Shown here one piece after another: positions 61,616 to 64,000 of a DNA stretch of 64,000 bases. A program made the translations under genes and the position numbers. How positions within the stretch are numbered: position 1 is the stretch's first letter; the number at the start of each line of letters is the position of its first letter. The notes under the pieces were generated by a model, which saw only the letters and a program-made list of their open reading frames with translations, was not told the DNA's origin and made no database searches. This stretch comes from Acidimicrobiales bacterium (GTDB lineage: Bacteria; Actinomycetota; Acidimicrobiia; Acidimicrobiales; MedAcidi-G1): positions 1-64,000 of the forward strand of contig JASLKK010000003.1 of the NCBI GenBank assembly GCA_030747595.1. Direction: 5' to 3'.

Positions 61616-63771
61616 GGCGTGACCTCCCCGTTCCGAGGAGTCGCCCGTGTTACCAGCAGACAGCCGTCCGGCTGCATGACGGCCTGCTGGCGCGATGACA
61701 GCAGCGTCGTGGTCTGGGTTTCGACGATGACGGCCGGGCCGACCAGCCGATCCCCAGCGGCCAGGTCGTCGCGTTCGATGACCCCGGCCGGCTGGGTGGT
61801 GCCGGTGGCTGTGTCGTGGATGGGGCGGGTGCGGTCCGGGGTGATCTCCCGGACTGCGGCCATCCGCTCAACATGGTTGACCGGGGGTTGCGGGGTGGAC
61901 ACCCGAACCGACCAGCCGATGGCTTCAACGGCCAGGCCGGCAATGGCCCGGCCGAAGAACTCCTCGTAGGCCTTCTCGAACCGATTGGCCAGTAGTTCGC
62001 CGCCCACTGCGTCAAATGGGGCGGCGTCGACAGGCACAGGGATCTCCCACCCCTGCCCTGCGTAGCGCATGTAGGCCCACCGCTCGGTTTCCAGCGTCAC
62101 GTCGGCCACCGAAGCTCCGGTCGAGGCCAGCGCTTCGGACACGAAGGCGGTGGCCTCGTCGGCCAGGTCCACCAACATGGCGTTGACGGCTCCCGGATCG
62201 AACTGATCGATGGCGGCGTGATGGCTGCGTAGTGCCTCGTAGGCGAACGGGGCTCGCAGGAAGCCGATGGCCGACCCAACGCTGGCACCTGGCGGCACCA
62301 GCAGTTCGTCCACGTCAAGCTTTTCGCAGAGCCGTCCGGCGTGGAGGGGAGCCCCACCGCCGAAGGCGATCACGGTGAAAGCGGCGACGTCCTTGCCGTT
62401 TTCGACGGCGTGTACGCGGGCTGCGTTGGCCATGTTCTCGTCGACGACCTCAGCCACGCCTGCGGCTGCTGTTTCGGCGTCCATGGCCAGTGCGGAGCCG
62501 ACCGTGCGATTCAGCGCGTCCCGGGCTGCCTCGTCGTCCAGGTCGATACCGGGAGCCCCGAACGTGTCGGCCGACAGGCGACCCAGCACCAGGTTGGCGT
62601 CGCTGACCGTGGGTTCGACGCCGCCCAGCCCGTAGGCCGCCGGCCCGGGTTCCGATCCCGCACTCAGTGGCCCCACCCGAATCTGGCCCAGTACGTCGAC
62701 CGTGGCGATCGACCCGCCACCGGCCCCGATTTCGATCATCTCGATGACGGGGATGGAGATGGGCATGCCACTGCCCTTGGTGAAGCGGTGGGTGCGGGCC
62801 ACTTCGAACGTCTTGGCCGTGCGAGGCATCTGGTCTTCGATCAGGCAGATCTTTGCTGTGGTGCCACCCATGTCGTACGACAGCACCCGATCGAGGCCGT
62901 GTCGGGCTGCGATGTCCGCTGCGAAGATCGCTCCACCGGCCGGGCCGGATTCCACGAGTCGCACAGGGAATCGGGCTGCCCCGTCGACGTTGATGAGCCC
63001 GCCGCCCGAGTGGATGAGGTACACGGGGCACGTGGCGCCGGTCTCGAGTAACTGGGCTTCGAGGTTTCGCAGGTATGTGGCGATGAGTGGTTGAACGTAG
63101 GCGTTGGCGCACACCGTGTTGAACCGCTCGAACTCCCGCATCTGGGGGGCAACCTCCGACGAGATCGACACCGGCACGTCGGGGAGGCGTTCCACCAGAA
63201 GGTCGCGGAAGCGGCGCTCATGGCTGCCGTCCACGTAGGCATGGATGAAGCCGACGGCGATGGCCTCGTAGGCCTCGTCGTCGGGACGGTCGGCCAGTAC
63301 TTCGATGAGCGCCCGTGCCTCGTCCTCGTCGAATGGACGGAGCACCGTCCCGTCTGCTGCGATGCGTTCCCGTAGGACATGGCGGTCCCGGCGTTCGATG
63401 AGCGCGGCGGGTAACACGAGGTTCAGGTCGTACTGCTCGAATCGACTCTCGGTACGCATTTCGATGGTGTCGCGGAAGCCGTCGGTGGTGACCAGCGCCG
63501 TGCGGGCCCCGGTGCGGCCGATCAGGGCGTTGGTGGCGAGCGTCGTCCCGTGGATGAAGGTGTCCAGGTCAGCGAGGTCAGCGCCCGCTTCAGCCACCAC
63601 AGTGGCCACGCCGTCGAGGATGCCCCGCTCAGGGGCGTCATAGGTGGTGAGGACCTTGGTGGAGAACATCCGCCCCTCGGACCCGTCGCCCTGACCCTCC
63701 TCGCGGTCCAGTTCAAGTACGACGTCGGTAAACGTTCCTCCGACGTCGGCGCCGATCCGCATGCTTCCCAT
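61612..63771 (-). CDS. hyuA: Hydantoinase/oxoprolinase subunit A
   Basis: 719 aa. RIGADVGGTFTDVVLELD is the ASKHA-type ATP loop at the N-terminus. FIHGTTLATNALIGRTGART, SSEVAPQMREFERFNTVCAN, LSYDMGGTTAKICLIED, IGAGGGSIATVD and TVIAFGGGAPLHAGRLCEKL complete it. ATG 63771 has GAGG 8 bases upstream. The pair's substrate cannot be fixed from sequence; the sarcosine-oxidase-like partner favours N-methylhydantoin (inference). Confidence 0.9.
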   Translation of the reverse strand: MGSMRIGADVGGTFTDVVLELDREEGQGDGSEGRMFSTKVLTTYDAPERGILDGVATVVAEAGADLADLDTFIHGTTLATNALIGRTGARTALVTTDGFRDTIEMRTESRFEQYDLNLVLPAALIERRDRHVLRERIAADGTVLRPFDEDEARALIEVLADRPDDEAYEAIAVGFIHAYVDGSHERRFRDLLVERLPDVPVSISSEVAPQMREFERFNTVCANAYVQPLIATYLRNLEAQLLETGATCPVYLIHSGGGLINVDGAARFPVRLVESGPAGGAIFAADIAARHGLDRVLSYDMGGTTAKICLIEDQMPRTAKTFEVARTHRFTKGSGMPISIPVIEMIEIGAGGGSIATVDVLGQIRVGPLSAGSEPGPAAYGLGGVEPTVSDANLVLGRLSADTFGAPGIDLDDEAARDALNRTVGSALAMDAETAAAGVAEVVDENMANAARVHAVENGKDVAAFTVIAFGGGAPLHAGRLCEKLDVDELLVPPGASVGSAIGFLRAPFAYEALRSHHAAIDQFDPGAVNAMLVDLADEATAFVSEALASTGASVADVTLETERWAYMRYAGQGWEIPVPVDAAPFDAVGGELLANRFEKAYEEFFGRAIAGLAVEAIGWSVRVSTPQPPVNHVERMAAVREITPDRTRPIHDTATGTTQPAGVIERDDLAAGDRLVGPAVIVETQTTTLLSSRQQAVMQPDGCLLVTRATPRNGEVTP

Positions 63772-63794
63772 CAGTGCTGCCTCATCCGGGTCGT

Positions 63795-64000
63795 TCAGTC
63801 TCCGCCGAGGACCTGTTCGAGCGACGGGAAATCGTTGGGCGGCATGATGTCGACGGTGGCTGAGCGCTGCTGGGACAGCATCCCGCCATCCACCTTGATG
63901 ACGTCACCGGTGATGTAGCAAGCATCGTCGGATGCCAGGAACAGTGCTGGTCCGGCCATGTCGTCCGGGTCGCCGGGCCGTCCCAGGGGAATGTTCTCGC
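63795..64000 (-). CDS. Short-chain dehydrogenase/reductase (partial, C-terminal end)
   Basis: Only the last 68 or so codons lie in the window: [20 protein letters not shown], then [20 protein letters not shown], the standard SDR C-terminus, followed by a 25-residue tail. The stop is 23 bases before hyuA, so it is probably the upstream gene of the hyuA-hyuB-DAO operon. The 5' part runs off the window. Confidence 0.85.
   Translation of the reverse strand, partial: ENIPLGRPGDPDDMAGPALFLASDDACYITGDVIKVDGGMLSQQRSATVDIMPPNDFPSLEQVLGGD

Overview
The window is GC-rich (about two thirds G+C by eye) and reads as chromosome of an actinobacterium, most likely a marine-type Acidimicrobiia; the class is inference. 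The evidence is the actinobacterial housekeeping order (ychF, rsmI, metG, tatD, rpf, rsmA, ispE, then prs, rplY, pth, mfd, mazG, eno, ftsB, DUF501-ppx), a resuscitation-promoting-factor-type cell-wall hydrolase, two tiny ribosomal proteins of the bS22 and bL37 types, and a recurrent TANNNT box 6-9 bases before start codons, which is the signature of leaderless transcripts. No insertion sequence, prophage or CRISPR array was seen.

Layout. 1-3.6 kb (minus): one lipoprotein made of three different solute-binding-protein families in tandem, a decayed queF, and a 29-codon bL37 gene. 3.7-11.7 kb (plus): housekeeping genes, minus-strand bS22, and a yeast-type cytosine deaminase. 11.8-20.1 kb: tRNA-Gln, a type III glutamine synthetase/gamma-glutamylmethylamide synthetase-like protein, acyl-CoA ligase, SDR, two PhyH dioxygenases, a double hot-dog protein and a sphingosine-phosphate-lyase-like PLP enzyme; this block sits where many actinobacteria carry glmU. 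20.4-30.4 kb: prs to ftsB. 30.4-38.2 kb: ppc divergent from mcl-mtkA-mtkB (serine-cycle carboxylation and C4 cleavage), two XdhC proteins and a MocA-like enzyme, all lying between ftsB and its usual partner DUF501-ppx. 39.7-51.6 kb: a serine/alanine-glyoxylate aminotransferase, then mixed genes, including tRNA-Leu, an iodotyrosine-deiodinase-like flavoprotein, a two-subunit aconitase X, and an aminotransferase IV/sulfotransferase pair. 51.8-56.2 kb: livHMGF without a binding protein. 56.3-58.7 kb: a less GC-rich patch with a redoxin whose active-site cysteine codon is UGA, then an amine-dehydrogenase-like gene. 58.8-64.0 kb (minus): SDR-hyuA-hyuB-DAO operon.

How it may fit together (inference): the betaine-type binding domain, gamma-glutamylmethylamide-synthetase-like enzyme, hydantoinase/oxoprolinase pair and sarcosine-oxidase-like flavoprotein point to use of methylated nitrogen compounds. 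These would release formaldehyde-level C1 units and glycine. Ppc, malate-CoA ligase, malyl-CoA lyase, enolase and the glyoxylate aminotransferase are five serine-cycle steps that could assimilate them.

The most unusual signals are: (1) an in-frame UGA exactly at the first active-site cysteine position of a thioredoxin-fold protein, followed by a 7-bp hairpin that fits the bacterial SECIS rules, so a probable selenoprotein; (2) the triple binding-protein fusion; (3) a queF relic whose catalytic Cys codon is also TGA; (4) at least 13 genes sharing one leaderless-promoter geometry.
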